DNA from: Paramyrothecium sp. XJ0827 | Taxonomy: Eukaryota > Ascomycota > Sordariomycetes > Hypocreales > Stachybotryaceae | Reading direction: 5' to 3' | DNA length: 64,000 bases | Assembly: GCA_020881915.1 (NCBI GenBank) | Contig: JAJFPB010000009.1 | Span: 2,108,001 to 2,172,000, forward strand | Part shown: positions 1 through 12,492 of the stretch, in pieces | Layout of the letters: every line of letters begins with the position of its first letter | How positions within the stretch are numbered: position 1 is the stretch's first letter | Program-made: the position numbers and the translations under genes | Notes under the pieces: generated by a model | What the model saw: the letters and a program-made list of their open reading frames with translations, nothing else | Databases searched by the model: none | What the model was told of the DNA's origin: nothing

Positions 1-779
1 AGTGGCTTCATGGCTCATGTCTCAGCTGCTCTTTCTGCTTGCAGGCGGACGAGCCCCTGTGCCCAAGTGCTTCATTGTCCGGTTACACCGTCGACGGCAC
101 ATTCCAGCAATACGCCATCGCCAAGGCGGCACATGTGGCTCACATCCCTAAAGAGTGTGACTTGGAAGATGTGGCCCCCATCCTTTGCGCGGGACTCACG
201 GTCTACAAGGGTCTCAAGGAGTCTGGTGCTCGTCCTGGGCAGTATGTGGTTATTGTCGGCGCGGGCGGCGGCCTCGGCTGCTTTGCCCTCCAATATGCCA
301 ATGCAATGGGCCTCCACACCATCGCTGTCGACACAGGACCAGACAAGGACAAGGTCTGCAAGGAGCTAGGTGCCAAGACATACATTGACTTCAGGACCAG
401 CAAGGACCTCGCTGCAGACATCCGGGCCGCTACCCCAGACGGTTTCGGGCCTCACGCAGTCCTCCTCCTCGCCGCTGCCGAACAGCCCTTCCAACAGGCT
501 GTCAGCTATGTCAGATCACACGGCAGCATTGTCTGTATTGGTCTCCCAGCGAATGCTTACTTGAAGGCACCTGTGTTTGAAAGCGTTGTACGCATGATCA
601 CGATCAAGGGAAGTTACGTGGGCAACCGTCAAGACACGGCAGAAGCGCTTGAGTTCTTCCGCCTGGGGCTGATCAAGGCGCCCCATAAGGTCATCGGGCT
701 TAGCCAGTTACAGGATGCTTATAAGTTGATGGCTGAGGGCAAGGTGGTTGGCCGGTATGTGGTTGATTCTAGCAAATAG
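1..779 (+). CDS. Zinc-type alcohol dehydrogenase, 3' part (gene enters from the left edge)
   Basis: This is the C-terminal two thirds of a medium-chain alcohol dehydrogenase that oxidises or reduces alcohols with NAD(P). The visible last exon begins near 45, directly after an intron end (tgcttgcag at 36-44), and runs to a TAG at 777-779. It encodes about 244 residues. The Rossmann nucleotide-binding loop is clear ([19 protein letters not shown]), preceded by the family segment [15 protein letters not shown] and followed by the C-terminal lobe ending in GRYVVDSSK. The N-terminal catalytic zinc-binding half lies outside the window. The close match to yeast/fungal ADH1-type enzymes suggests a cytosolic ethanol or secondary-alcohol dehydrogenase; the substrate is inferred from family only. 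No targeting signal can be judged because the start is missing. Confidence 0.9.
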   Translation, partial: WLHGSCLSCSFCLQADEPLCPSASLSGYTVDGTFQQYAIAKAAHVAHIPKECDLEDVAPILCAGLTVYKGLKESGARPGQYVVIVGAGGGLGCFALQYANAMGLHTIAVDTGPDKDKVCKELGAKTYIDFRTSKDLAADIRAATPDGFGPHAVLLLAAAEQPFQQAVSYVRSHGSIVCIGLPANAYLKAPVFESVVRMITIKGSYVGNRQDTAEALEFFRLGLIKAPHKVIGLSQLQDAYKLMAEGKVVGRYVVDSSK

Positions 780-2090
780 CGTGTAGGATGGAACTGGACC
801 ACCTATATATTTTCTAAGCAGCAAACACAAGCTTAGCGAGTCATCTGCCTCTCGGTATGAGCCAAGGCATAACAGCAAATTGTCAGTCAGCACTGCCGTT
901 CCACCCAGTTCTATCAATTTATAAAGAGGTTTTTTATTTTATTAAAGACACTTCGTACCCGAACGTGAGAATGCGCGCGTTGGGGAACCTCGGCGACGGC
1001 AAAGTCACAGGCCATGGCCTGGCCTCGCCATTGGTGGTCCACGTTCGCAGCCGGTCGTCAGTCTGACCATGGATGAAGACAATACTGAATGATAGAATAT
1101 ATTAGGTCAGTACTCTAACGAGAAAGATCATTGGAATACGCGCAGACCATACTCCATCGCGGCTAGAGGAGGGTCATGGAGACATTGAACTCCGCGTGGC
1201 AAATCAATCCTAGTGGGAGTTACAGAAATATCTGCAGTCAGATCCTTCCGCCGTTTGGAGGGCCACGACATTGTGCTTTGTTGCGTCACAGATTCTATGC
1301 AGCTGATAAGAATATAAAACTATCACTTGTCGTGTGGTCAAGGAAGGGAAATAATACTGGTAGGATGAGGCTGAAGGGCATCCGATGTCACGATTGCGTG
1401 CCTCACGTGGCAAAAGCAACAAAAGTACCCCGCTTTTGGGGCTTATCCATAAGCCCCAAAGATACAGTTGATTCTAGCCCCGGCGCTTCAGCTGATGGAG
1501 GTGCTTTTCCCATGACAATTTCCTTCTTATTGAAGAAAGACCTCTCTATCAGCAACAGCTTCATAATTCATAACTTAGGGCTTTCATTGAAACCCTATCA
1601 CTTGAGAAAACCCGTGCCGCTAATAGTCGTCCCGCAACCCTGTTGTGTTGAACTTGTAAGGAGATGCCCTGCAAATGTCTGGCGGCAACATGCAGGCATT
1701 CACTGCCCCAGCACTGCCTCCCTGTCTTCAAGGGTAAAAGCCCCCTCGTGACTTTGCACCATGCTATCCTAGACTCTCAGTAACAGCCTCTCGGTTTTAT
1801 CCAGACACACCGGCACAGTCCGCCCTACAGCCTACCCACTGCATATGTTGACCTTTTGAAGGCGACAACCTACAGGCATCTTCATCGCATTTATCTCATT
1901 AGACTCCGAGAACACTATTGAACATGCCCGACGAGAAATGCCTCAATGAATCGGAAATAACCATGATATGGTTTCCAGACGGTATGAAGATACTATCCTA
2001 GCTCAAGCGTACCACTCTAAGTCAACATAGGTCACCACGGACAGAGCGATCGAAAATCAAGACGAGTCAGTTCTGCTAGTTTGCATTTGG
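780..2090. other. Intergenic and 5' region with no clear gene
   Basis: About 1.3 kb between the dehydrogenase stop and the first secure CorA exon. A 191-codon open frame at 1176-1751 has no recognisable domain and reads as chance. A short coding-like stretch starting at the ATG at 1924 may be the first exon of the CorA-like gene, but I could not join it in frame with confidence. Confidence 0.4.
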
Positions 2091-3297
2091 ATGCGCAGAA
2101 TCTTTTCTTCTGTGATGGCTCGCCTGTGCACGTCTTGTCAGTTCTTTTCTGGGGTCTCCTCAAGACCAGTATTAACGCACGCTAGACTTGCCAGTGCCGA
2201 CAAGCTTCGCAAATGCCCTCGATGTCGGTCTATTTTCACAGAAGCGTTCAGCCTACCTGAAGGCTGGTGGTTGCAGCATTACCACAATTCGAATGGGTAC
2301 TTTGGAAGTGCGGAAGAAACAGCTATGAGTTCTGGACCGAGCTTGAGTAAGTGAGGGCTTGCTGCGATGACTGGAGTTCGCTGCTGGAACTGACTGTAAT
2401 ACAGGCACGTGGGGTTTATTCAAAGTGAAGCAGCTAAACGAAACCCTACAATATCAATGGTTAGATTTTAATATCCTCACTCGATGGGACGCTACCACGC
2501 GGCACTCGACGGCTGTCTTCTTTGACTTTCAGCCTCTCATCGCTGATCGGCTCATCGAATCGCTGAATCCGGTCAAGACAAACCTGACCAGCGACCCGTT
2601 TTGCATCTATGCAATGTTGGCCAGCGAATTGGCCAACCTACAGGATGCCGCGGTGTGGACCATTCGCGACCATGTGAGGGCCATCGAGGTTGGAAAATGG
2701 TCGATGGGGAAATCTGAGCCTGACTACAGGCGCCTCCATGACCTTTCACGACACGCAATACACGTGACAGAGATGGTGGATGTCGGTGTGCTTGTCATGG
2801 AATCGATCATCGCACAGCATCAGGAAGTGAAGCCCGAGGTGCTCAATAACAAAGTATGGAAGGATATCCATGCCAAGCTGCTTTCTTTCAAACAGATGTT
2901 GGGCAGCCTCCGCTGCCGATCCGTCTCCAACCACCAAAGACTCCAGAACGAGATACAGTTGGCTTTCAACCTTGTCGCGCAAGAGGCGTCTAAAGCATCT
3001 ATAAACATCAGTCAAGCCACGAGAGCGGATAGTGCTTCCATGAAGACCGTCTCCATCTTGACGTTGATCTTCCTCCCGCCAACGTTCATCTGCGCAATCT
3101 TTAGTATGTCCTTCTTCAACTACGATGCTGAGGCGGGATGGGGAGTCTCTGATCAATTCTGGATGTATTGGGCGCTGGCGATTCCGGCTACCGTTATTGC
3201 GGTGCTCGTTTATTTTTGGCGGACTATATTCACAATAATGACATCAGTCAGAGATGGAAGATCTATAAAGGGTGGAAGTATTCTTGGATTTAATTGA
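2091..3297 (+). CDS. CorA-like divalent cation transporter family protein (5' exons uncertain)
   Basis: This encodes a fungal CorA-like membrane protein, a family related to magnesium channels. The secure part is a frame from at least 2200 that splices at 2347/2405 (donor gtaagt, acceptor aatacag) and continues to a TGA/TAA region ending at 3297. The spliced junction reads SLSTWGLFKVKQ. A long helical region (residues FNLVAQEASKASINISQ and around) leads into two C-terminal membrane segments: SILTLIFLPPTFICAIFSM, then a segment beginning MYWALAIPATVIAVLV. Between them the usual GMN signature is replaced by FSMSFFN, as in many fungal CorA-like proteins. The cytosolic N-terminal domain contains the family piece PEGWWLQHYHNSNGYFG. 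Ion transport is inferred; these divergent members are mostly untested. The true start could be the ATG at 1924. Confidence 0.7.
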
Positions 3298-3453
3298 GGG
3301 AGGAATATGTCTTCTTGGTTATATTGATCATGAGTTAGCAAGTTTTGCATGAGTAATGCCTGCTGTTGAGTTTTCAATTTACCGCCGCCCATCCATGCCA
3401 TACTTGTTATCTCCACAGTAAGTTATGCTATACTTACTCTTTTGGATAACCAG

Positions 3454-5915
3454 CTAGTTAACTGCTGTTCCGCATTGAGGACAACACATACCGCGAATCA
3501 CCCACGCTGATATGCCGCGACTAAAACAAGTAGGACACCGAACACCGAATATTCTCGGTTGCTGCTCCCTAACATTGCCGGAATTAGAAACGTCCGCAAG
3601 AGCACCCCGTTCGCTTCCTGGCAGTTCATGTCTCTCATCCAATTTTTCGGCGGCCTCCAAATTGGTCCTCTCCTCAGATATGCGCGTTCCTATGAGTCCA
3701 CGGCGGCGTCTGCCACGATGACCACCTCTTTGTTTGGCCTCGCGAACTGGAAGTGGAGGATCAAAGTTGTCGATGGGCACAAGATTTAACGTTGACCGTG
3801 AGTCCTTCTGTTGTTGTTGTTTCAGATCCATAGGGTCCTGAATAAATCCTTCCTCCAGGTCGTTGAGCTTTTTCATGGCGTCCATTTTCTCCTTGGCAGT
3901 AGGGGTTCCGAAGGCATGCTTCCAAGCTTCATGTTGGAAGTCTACGGTGTTTTTAGCAATCTGAGGCTGCGTCTTTGCCGCTAAGAGCTTTCCCAGAATC
4001 TCCTCTTGCTTGTCCCTATTGGCTTGAATCAGTGACAATGTGGACGACGCCAGTCGTTCTTGGTGTCCTGCAACGTGCTGTTTAAATTGTAGAAGTGAGA
4101 TGACGGTGTCTGTTGTGGTCGTTTCTCCACTGTCTGGATCTTTTCCTTTTCGAAACTCAGAATCCGCCTGTACTCCCCGTTAGTTCATGCTTGAAATCAC
4201 AACCGGCGCAGTGGCTGCGTTACTGTTTACTACTAGACTAGACTAGAGACGCACATTGCACCATCATATGTAGGGCAATAGAAATGAACTCACCTCATCG
4301 CAGAAAGGACAGTCCCGTGCCCTGAAATGCTTGGGTATTACGATGCAGGCTTTTTCTATGAGCTGCTGTTCAGTTGAAATATATGGATGTTCCAACTCCA
4401 TGTGCGAAGCGGAAATGTCTGTGCTGTTGCAAAGTATGCAGCGACTTGTTGACCTGTGTTGTAGCTCGTGCTCGAACCATAAATCTTGAGTCTCAAAAGT
4501 CTCGTCCCAGCATCCATCGGACGGGTTAGTGCAAATATATGCCTGGAGGTCTACGAAAACGTGTTCCCTGAAGAACTTAGCTGAGTCGATATTTGGAACT
4601 CGAAGACTTACAGCCAAGCACGCTCGGTCCGAAAAGTTTGCCATTTCCAACATATGGGGCATTCAAAAGGTTCCCCCCGAGGTGAGAGTGTGACCAAGTT
4701 CTGCAGTTTCCGGGGGTATCTCCTCCCGGACCCAGGCGAGAGGGATAGTACTGAGCCTGCATCATCCGGATTGTCTTCGCGCTCCTCATCAGTGATTCTC
4801 GGTGAAGGCGGAGCATAACCTGGTGACGCCAACTCAAGTTCCGTCAAAGCAGTATGCTCAGGAGTACTGCGGATACCATCGAGCCTTGATTGTGTTGCAA
4901 ACCGTGATTTAACGTCTTGACTGCGTTTCGCAAGTATCCGCCCCAGCCGCATGACTAGACTGGCATTTCCAGGCCTAGTAAGCTTCGCATACCTATTGAG
5001 CACATATTGCTGAAAGAGCGTGGTTGTGTCGGGGTCAGGTTCAGAACGCAGTGTCCAAAGGGGGCCGGCCGAACTTGCTTTTATCATGAATACGCCGAGT
5101 CGAAACAGGAATTTAGTGCACCTGGACATGGTCTTCAGCAGCACCTCGACATTGTCTACCACTTCGGAGTCCTCCTGCGCCATCAACCCAAAGTCCTCCT
5201 CTTCAGAGTCCTCGTCGTCTTTGGTTCCACCTTCTGCGTCATTGTCGGCTATCAGGATTGTTTCAGCTACTGAAAATAGTCAGTCCTTATTAGATGAAGA
5301 AGTCACTTTAACCCACAGTCATTCAAGGCTTCCAGAAATTCGCTCAGATGTTGACAAATCTGACGCAGAACTGTTGGTGATTCCATGAGGCGATGCTCGA
5401 GGGACAGAGCGTTGGAAGACGGATGAAGCGCCCCAGCTTCTCCCGCCCAGACACTGAAGTGATTCAGAACATCCTCAGCTGCGCTAACATGCACCAGTGT
5501 TTTATGGCTGACCTTGAGGACTGCCACGAGGTCTTCCAGAATGGCCTTGATTGCGCTAGATAGGTGCGCGATATCTGGGTTCGTGAGAGAGGGTTTCGAG
5601 TAGTCAAAATTCTCCTCCGCTTCGTTCGAGTTATTAGCGCGATTCTCAAGATCCTCTAGTCTCCTCTTAAGCTTCTTGCCTGGACGACATTATCACGTGA
5701 GTGAGTAACGGCAATGGTAAGGCTTTGATGTTCAACATACGATAATTTCGTTGAGCAATACGGTTCTGTATTCTCCTTCTCTCAGCGAGGTCCAAGATCG
5801 TGGTCCAGTCCTCATCTGAGTGTAGGCTGCCAATTGAAGCACCAGTACCGTCTTGTTCAGACTCGAGTTGCTCTGAAGGGATTGCCTCGGCCGAAGCTCG
5901 CTCAAGGTGAGACAT
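3454..5915 (-). CDS. bZIP basic-region protein with C2H2-type and C-terminal zinc-ribbon domains
   Basis: A five-exon gene (5915-5741, 5679-5317, 5269-4612, 4567-4294, 4167-3454) that splices in frame to 727 codons. Residues 45-69 form a bZIP basic region (ERRRIQNRIAQRNYRKKLK) created across the first splice site. No leucine heptads follow, so dimerisation by a classic zipper is doubtful. The middle resembles the N-terminal part of fungal ankyrin/STAND-type proteins. Exons 3-4 carry a cysteine/histidine region (FECPICW, then EHVFVDLQAYICT, HELQHRSTSRCILC, DCPFCDE) known from many fungal C2H2-type proteins near het-like loci. The C-terminus has a second metal-binding ribbon (RCPTCF, CCPQCG). 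It is probably nuclear, acting as a regulator or part of a recognition pathway; the target is unknown. The start at 5915 was chosen over an in-frame upstream ATG at 5990 because the extra residues look like leader sequence. Confidence 0.78.
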
Positions 5916-6457
5916 TATTAATACTCTCTTATGGCATGTGTTGAATAGTGTGTATGAGTAAGAAAACCAAGAAAGCTTCTCAAGTCTCAATCAATTCTGT
6001 TGTGTGTTCATCCATTATCGGTTTAGGAGCGAGATTGTGAATCACAGCCAAGCTAGACATCCGCGCATTCGTTGTCGATAAAAACGTATGGCAACCCTCA
6101 AATAGGTGCATTTATTATCTCAGCCCAATTCAAAGATGTTCATCCAGACTTGTGGTGACGATGCTATAAAATCGCGGACAAGGTTGTCGGTGAGACTGTA
6201 CGCGGAGGCCACTGTGAAAACTGCACGTGGCGATGGCAGTTAGCTGCTTACAATTACCCCGCCCGTTGCCTGGAGGGAGTCGGAAAAAGCGCGTCTATGT
6301 GTGTAACATTCTAAGCGGTTCCAGCTGAGCTGAGCCTCATTCGCCAATCCAGCCCCCGCAACAGGCGGAATCATTTCGGTACAACGAGTCTGCAGAGACA
6401 ACGAATCCCAAAGGCGAACCTGAGTTCCGCAAAGCTTCGAATTGACCTTATGAGGCC
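5916..6457. promoter_or_regulatory. Divergent promoter region between the bZIP/zinc-finger gene and the DUF7580 gene
   Basis: Both flanking genes are transcribed away from this 0.54 kb gap, so it must hold both promoters. I saw no convincing TATA element or repeated operator. Confidence 0.4.
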
Positions 6458-8234
6458 ATGTCTGGCTTTGAAATCGCCGGCGTCGTGCTGGGGGCATTTC
6501 CTATCGCTCTGGAGGCTCTGAGACAGTATGAAGTTGTCAAGACGCACATCAAGCGATGGCGTAGCATTCAGGAAGAATATGCAGAATGCAGGGACGAGAT
6601 CTGTTTTCAGAAACTGTTTTATGAAGCTAACCTCCGTGACCTTTTGTTTGAAGCAAAGGTTGACGAAGGTATCGCGAAGCACTTGGTTAGCAATACAGAT
6701 AGTGCCCATTGGCGAGATCTCTCCATCAAGAGGCTTTTAGGGGCGCGTTGTTATCGACCTTACATGGATTGCATCAAAAGCATTGAACGAACATTGTCGC
6801 TGCTGAACCACGAGCTGAAGGCCGACACTGATTTTGTACGGGAGAAACTTGGAAACACGGTGTGTTGCTTGTTGCTGTTCTTGGGACTAAAGGACATCTG
6901 CTGACTACATTTGGTAGCCCTCCTCCAGCAAGTTGACAGCTAGTCTCAGGTTCCAGCTTTGGAGAGTCTCCTTCAGCACCGGGGAGAGGGCTCGGGAGCG
7001 CAAGCGGCTGCTCGAACAGCTTCACGCGCAAAACGAGAAATTACAGAAGTTGTTGGAAATGAGCCGCAAAACAACAGAGAGACGCATGGTTGACCTGCCA
7101 GCTGTGGATACGGCTGTTTGCAGCTTTTGGCAAAAGGCAAACCAACTTTTCGAAGCGTTGGCTAGCACATGGAATTGCAAAAAGTGCCGAGATCACTCGG
7201 CTCGACTACTTCTTCAGCATCGAACCCAGGACGAGCAAGACTTCCACATCATTTTCACCAAGAGCTCACAGTCGCACATGGATATTTGTGAAGCTATGAT
7301 CTCCAACGGCGTTGGGCTGACTCCTCGAGCTCCCAGCAGCCCTGTTGCCCAGTTGAACCGTACCCAGATGCAGCCAGCAAATCTTGCAATGAACTCAAGC
7401 AGCGGCTCAACCACTCTTGTTGTCGAAAGGTAAGCTTGTAGACCTTGGAGATTCACACTGTGATCGTATCTGATGTTGAGGGTCTTTGAGCATTTGAAAA
7501 TTGACTAGTTTAGCAGACCGGGGCTTGCTGTGGCCGCAACCGCACTACACTCAAACACACTGCCCTGCATATCCGACATATGCTCTGCTTTGGATAACAG
7601 GATTGGCGTCTGTTGCGGCTACCTATTGACCGCGAACTTACCATACTATGTTTACCAATTGTCACAACACGAAGCTGGAGTTTTCCGCTTCAAAACTTTG
7701 GAGGAAGTTCTAGTTGCTCACGGGAAAGACAAACTAACGAGGAAACAGCGCTATCACCTCTCCCTTACACTGTCATCGTCGTTACTGCAGCTCCTAGAGA
7801 CACCTTGGCTTTCCAACTCATGGACCAAGGGTGACATCATTTTCCCGGGCGACGCATCGAACAAGGGCAAAGTTGTGCTGGATCAACCTCACCTCAACGG
7901 GCGTTTCGAGCACGCTGAAGGCAAAGTGGGCGTGGGTCAGGCGGACTTTTCCCACCCTCTTGATCTCCTCGGGATTGTTCTCTTGGAGTTGTGTTTCGGC
8001 CAGCGTCTCGAAGATCGCCTTCACCCACGGAACCCCGTCAACCATGGCTACCAGCTACTTGCTGCCCTGGAATGGCAAAAGGAGGTCGAGGCGGAGACGG
8101 GGAGCAATTACGCACAAGCGGTTGCTTGGTGTCTCGTTGGGCACCGTCTGACACCGCCGGAGGAACTTAGGCAGGCAATGTTTCAAAACGTTGTGAAGCC
8201 GCTGGAGACTGTATACGGACACTTGTTTGCGTAG
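6458..8234 (+). CDS. DUF7580 domain protein (fungal recognition-type, kinase-like C-terminus)
   Basis: Three exons (6458-6859, 6918-7429, 7517-8234) splice to 543 residues. The N-terminus MSGFEIAGVVLGAFPI is the standard opening of a fungal family whose members carry DUF7580, and which is found beside NLR and het genes. A coiled helical section rich in Glu/Arg/Lys (ERARERKRLLEQLHAQNEK) follows. The C-terminal part has the protein-kinase-like signature LDLLGIVLLELCFGQ and, earlier, the DUF7580 core around HLSLTLSSSLLQLLETPWL. The catalytic kinase residues (HRD, DFG) are not seen, so it is probably a pseudokinase-like fold. Function is unproven; family context suggests programmed cell death or non-self signalling. 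It has no signal peptide and is likely cytosolic. The stop is TAG at 8232-8234. Confidence 0.78.
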
Positions 8235-8516
8235 GATGTTGAAATATGTTAAGAGTCAATCAATATGCGCATGTGTCTCTCGGCAGACGGCCTGTCGTTC
8301 TATGATCATGTATTGTGATCAATGCCCTTCTATTATTGAGGCTAAGGTTCTGCTCCGGTGCTCGAGATCAGTTGAAGGACAAGTACATGAACTCTGCAGG
8401 AGCTCTTGCAACGCTTAACATTAAAAAGGTAATATTTGAAGGTCATCTATGCGCTGTACAAATCGCTAGTGCCCTAGTTCCGAAACCGCTATTCTATTTA
8501 CATTCGATTACACGTG

Positions 8517-9751
8517 TTATACATCAATACCCTCCAGAGGGTGTTGTCTATCCGCCAGGTCCAGAAAGTAGGTGTCTTGCTTGTTAAGGAAATGTTGGTG
8601 CAGGTCGTAGATGGTGCAGCTGTTGGCCTGGTGGTACAGCTTCTCAACCACATAGTCCTTGTCGTGCCACCAGTGGCTCACCAAGGTACCCTGACAGTCG
8701 CCGCCCTGGCCGGTGTTGCCGTTGGCTTCGTTGCAAGGAATCATGCGTACCTCGTTCGAGGTGTTGTAGGCATAGCGGATGTAGTTGTTGAAGGCGGCCT
8801 GCTCGGCGGCCCACTTCATCATCCAGCGGCTGCAGCCCTTGAACTCCTCCTCGGTGGGGCAGTTCTCCCAGCGGCGGATAAGCTCCTGCGTGCGGTCGGT
8901 CTTGTGGGCAAGAATGACACCGGCGTTCCAGAATATGCGACCGTAATCGTCGTAGTTGGCGCCGTTGTGCACATCCTCGGGCAAAGCAACGATGGTGTCT
9001 TGGCCGATGTCCCAATGGCTGAGCAGCCACTCGAGAGGCAGGTTCATGTGTTCGAATATGGCGTCGGCGTCGAGGAACATGACGACTTCGTAGGTCTTGA
9101 GGGCCTCGCGGAGGATGGGTAGCTTGACCCAAGCGCCAGTACGATCGGGGTATTCGGGCGGGTGCACGAGGCGGTAGTTGTAGCCGTGGATAAGGGCTGT
9201 AAGGACAGTTAGAATTAACGGGTAACCATTGAAAGAACAGCAACCTACCATAGAGCATGTGGTTCAGATAGCCGCCAGTCCGGCCCTTCATCTTCTCCTT
9301 GTCGGTAGCCTCGGGGTTTTGCATTCCTCCCTCTTCGAGATCGACTCTTGTATCGATGTCCACGATCAAAACCTTGGAGCCGAGAGTGGGCCATCGGTAG
9401 GCGTCTTTCGCAATTCGATAAGTCATTCCGTCTTCTGTGGTGAAATCATTCTTCTTCAGGTCGTGTATCGAGTCCCTCCACATTCGTGGCAGAGACAACG
9501 ACATGTCCTCCTCCTCCGGCGTCCGATCATTACGCACGCATGTGCTGGACAAAACTAGTTAGAATGGCTGACTCGGCACTGCGATTAACGACGTTCGACT
9601 GTACATACAAACTCGGCTCCTGCTTCTTCTTCACGTATTCAGTTACGTCGGCATGGAAGAAGAAGGTGAGCAGCAACACTAGAAAGATGGCCGTGGCGAT
9701 AAGAAGCAGACGGAACCGCCTGTCCAGTGCCATTTTCGCATTCGACAGCAT
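8517..9751 (-). CDS. Glycosyltransferase family 34 (GMA12/MNN10-type), type II Golgi membrane protein
   Basis: Three exons (9751-9609, 9544-9249, 9196-8517) give 372 residues. The N-terminus has a short cytosolic basic piece, then one membrane anchor (LLLIATAIFLVLLLTFFFHA), typical of a Golgi type II enzyme. The catalytic domain has the expected GT34 features: KVLIVDIDTRVD, HGYNYRLVHPPEYPD, the metal-binding DxD in FLDADAIFEH, FWNAGVILAH, and a late SHWWHDKDYV. GT34 enzymes transfer galactose or mannose from nucleotide sugars to N-glycans (Gma12, Mnn10/Mnn11). Which sugar this one uses cannot be told from sequence. Length and domain order are normal. An alternative ATG six codons later would also retain the anchor. 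Confidence 0.88.
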
Positions 9752-12492
9752 TGTCGAGATGTAGGAAAGCCGGACGGTCTAGGCAGCAGGGGGCATTGCT
9801 TATTATCAGGCAGAAAGCGTACCGTTGAAAGGAGGAGGGCATGTGGGTGCTCCACAACGGGCACGATAAAGGCCTTAGCCACGCGGGTGCATGGTCGTAT
9901 TTGGCAGGGCTATGCTAGGGGCTCCTTTTCGAGGTAATGAGGCTCTGTAATGCGGCTTAACTTTGGCTTGGATGAGCTACTCCTTTCCAGGCACGGTTCA
10001 ACGAACGCATGCACGGTTGGTGATAATCCGCTTGACTGCCCAGCATTCGTCACGCATCGCTGCAGGACCAGATGAAACATCGACAACTGCGAACTTTTTC
10101 TTTCAATGTGGAGAAATCGGGTTGCCCCTTACGTCCCAATCTCGCCAAGCAAGAGCCTGAAAATTTTATGCAGTGACATCTCCCTTTTTCATTCTGCCGC
10201 AGCCACAACAGCCAAACAAGCACGAGGAGAATCCTGCATGCTTACGGCACAGGCGGGTCACTATCGCACGGCTGGACGTATCAGAGCGTGAAGAACTCAA
10301 CGATAGGCTAATGGAGGCGCATGGGCCGGCCCTGGACGCGCCATGATCCTAGCGTCCATTCGCTCGGGGCCAAGCCCAGACCTCCTTTTTGCGACCAGGA
10401 TGGTGCTTGCGAATGTTGACTGCATTACGAGTCTCCTGAACCCCTCGTATCCGTGTAACTCACCCAATGCAGTCGAGATTCGGCTGACAGCAGGGTTCCT
10501 CTGTGTGCAAATCTGCGCCGTGGTTGCCAGAGTCCCAGCCGAGGGAAGAGTCTGCTAGATGGATGACGAGGCATGGCAAATTCTTCGATGCTTGTCTGAC
10601 GTAGTGAACGGGCATAAACTATTGCTGGATACCCACATTTTATTCCCGATGGTGGGCATGAACTCGGAAAAGTCTTCCCGCTGTTCTGTGACAACATGTG
10701 CGCAACAGCCCTTTTTCCGTGATCGCAGGGCTTAGTCCTTGCGCCTCCAGGGGCTACTGTATGCTCTTCATTTGTTCCTGTGCGCTCTGCGGGTTGTTAA
10801 TTAGCGCTCGTGCAGGGGGCAGGGTGTTCCATCATGCCCGTATTCTCGTCCCTGATGCAGCCAATCAAGCATGCCACAATCCGGTTGTTCGTATTTCTGG
10901 CATTCTGCAGCGTTCTCCCCATGGTTCGGTCTGACGGCTGTATCCTTGTAGACTCCATGTGCGTCTTTTCATCATTAGGAGATCGCCACTGGCGCTGAAA
11001 CAGGCCTTCTGGGCCCTCTACCCGTCACGTTTATTTTCTCATCGCGGTTGAAAGATGCACACCAACCTTAAATAACTTGGTCATGTCTGTCGGCCACCCA
11101 GATTAATGCACAACATGAGTTATCAGTGTCTATCCACTCGCTGAAGGTGCTCTGAAGCTCCGCCCAAACGGCTGAACATGTTGGGGAAGCCAACACCAAT
11201 CCTTTGCGAGCCACGGGGTTACGGCACGATTTTGGACTGAACTAGCGGACTCCTGGCCGAACGTAGCACTCTGATGCTTTCCCTATTCTAGAACTCGGAC
11301 CAATCTCGTTTGACAACTACCTGAGTATGCGCACTGATGTCCCGGCGAATCAAAAACTGCGTGCATTTTGAGGTATTCCTTTGCTGCGGATTAACCCGAC
11401 GCGTCTGAGTTGGAACTTGGTCGCTCTTGAGTCCTCTTTACCGAGGCCGGACGTCCTGTGAACCTTTCCCAAATGACCGGCGGAATGCCTAGAGTCATGT
11501 GTATCTTTACAGTGATGAGCGGCCAATTCAACCTCACAAAGTGAAGCGGACTGTCATTACTCCTGAAGCCTTGTCTACTGTGGCAATTTCTGCGCTGCTG
11601 GTGGAAGTTGTTCGCACAGGGCAGTTTCGCACAGGGTCAAAGACGACATGTTGATCACAACTACTCTTAACCGACCACCCAGACGTATGACCAAGAAAAC
11701 TGCTCTAATTGTGCCTGACAAGAAACAATCACTTGGACAAGTTGTAGGTCACATGGCTTCTAAGGCCAAGTGGTGCAGTGGATAGATGTCAGTTCAGGGT
11801 AGGTACGTAAAAGAGAATCGCCCTCATCTAGTAGATGGATAATCCTCTTCCTCAAATGCAACAATGGAATGCAACAAATACCAGTTCAGACGAGCCCTTA
11901 ATAGTCCTTAAATATCAAACCTCACTATCAAAGGCTGAGTGCTACTAGAAAAAACTCAGTTATTAAGGGTCCCTAGCATTTCTCCGTAAATTTCCAACGA
12001 TTGATACTCCAGAGATCATGTCCAGGCCGCAATACAAACCTGACTGCTTCCTCAAAATCCACAACTTCGCACCTACGAGGGTCAGAGCGAGAGGCATGAG
12101 CTTTAAAACTGTGCTCAGCGGACAGCAAAGGTGGCACCAAAGAGGCTTTCTAGTTTCAACGATGTCGGTGCCAGAGGCTCCATCGACAAGTGCGCTGAGC
12201 GCGCAAGTTTCTGGGTGAACAATACTAGCTGGGAGCCTGACACTAGCATCTTCTTCCAGGGCGTCTTCAAGGCGGCACGGGCGCTGAAGGTAGCAACAAT
12301 CTGGTTGATGAACACGTCATTTGATACACAGATAGCTCGACCAGTACCCGGTTCCTGGCGTGCAGTTCTCCGCTTCTCGAACCACTTCTTGAAAGTGGAA
12401 GACCATGGCTTGTCGATATTACCAAACTCGGTGGTAGAAACGGACTGGCAATAGGCATGATGACTTGTGAATACCCCATCCTTGCACGCCAG
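9752..12492. other. Long region without a recognisable gene
   Basis: About 2.7 kb with only short open frames and none with a recognisable domain. The stretch 12115-12440 has a fairly long open frame on the minus strand (piece NDVFINQIVATFSARAAL) that looks coding in composition. It lies just downstream of the dehydrogenase gene and may be a relic or an unidentified 3' gene. A sequence near 11769 resembles a tRNA A box but has no matching B box. Confidence 0.35.

Noticed and set aside
1176..1751. 191-codon plus-strand frame upstream of the CorA-like gene
   Set aside because: No domain, mixed composition, no splice or start context; likely chance.
2091..2354. Apparent frameshift in the CorA-like gene just before the splice at 2347
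   Set aside because: The frame continues correctly when the donor at 2348 joins the acceptor at 2404; no indel is needed.
8514..9122. 202-codon frame antisense to the GT34 gene
   Set aside because: Shadow of the GT34 coding strand; Val/Leu/Gly-rich as expected from a reversed GC-rich gene.
11765..11810. tRNA-like A box (TGGTGCAGTGG) near 11770
   Set aside because: No B box and no acceptor stem pairing.
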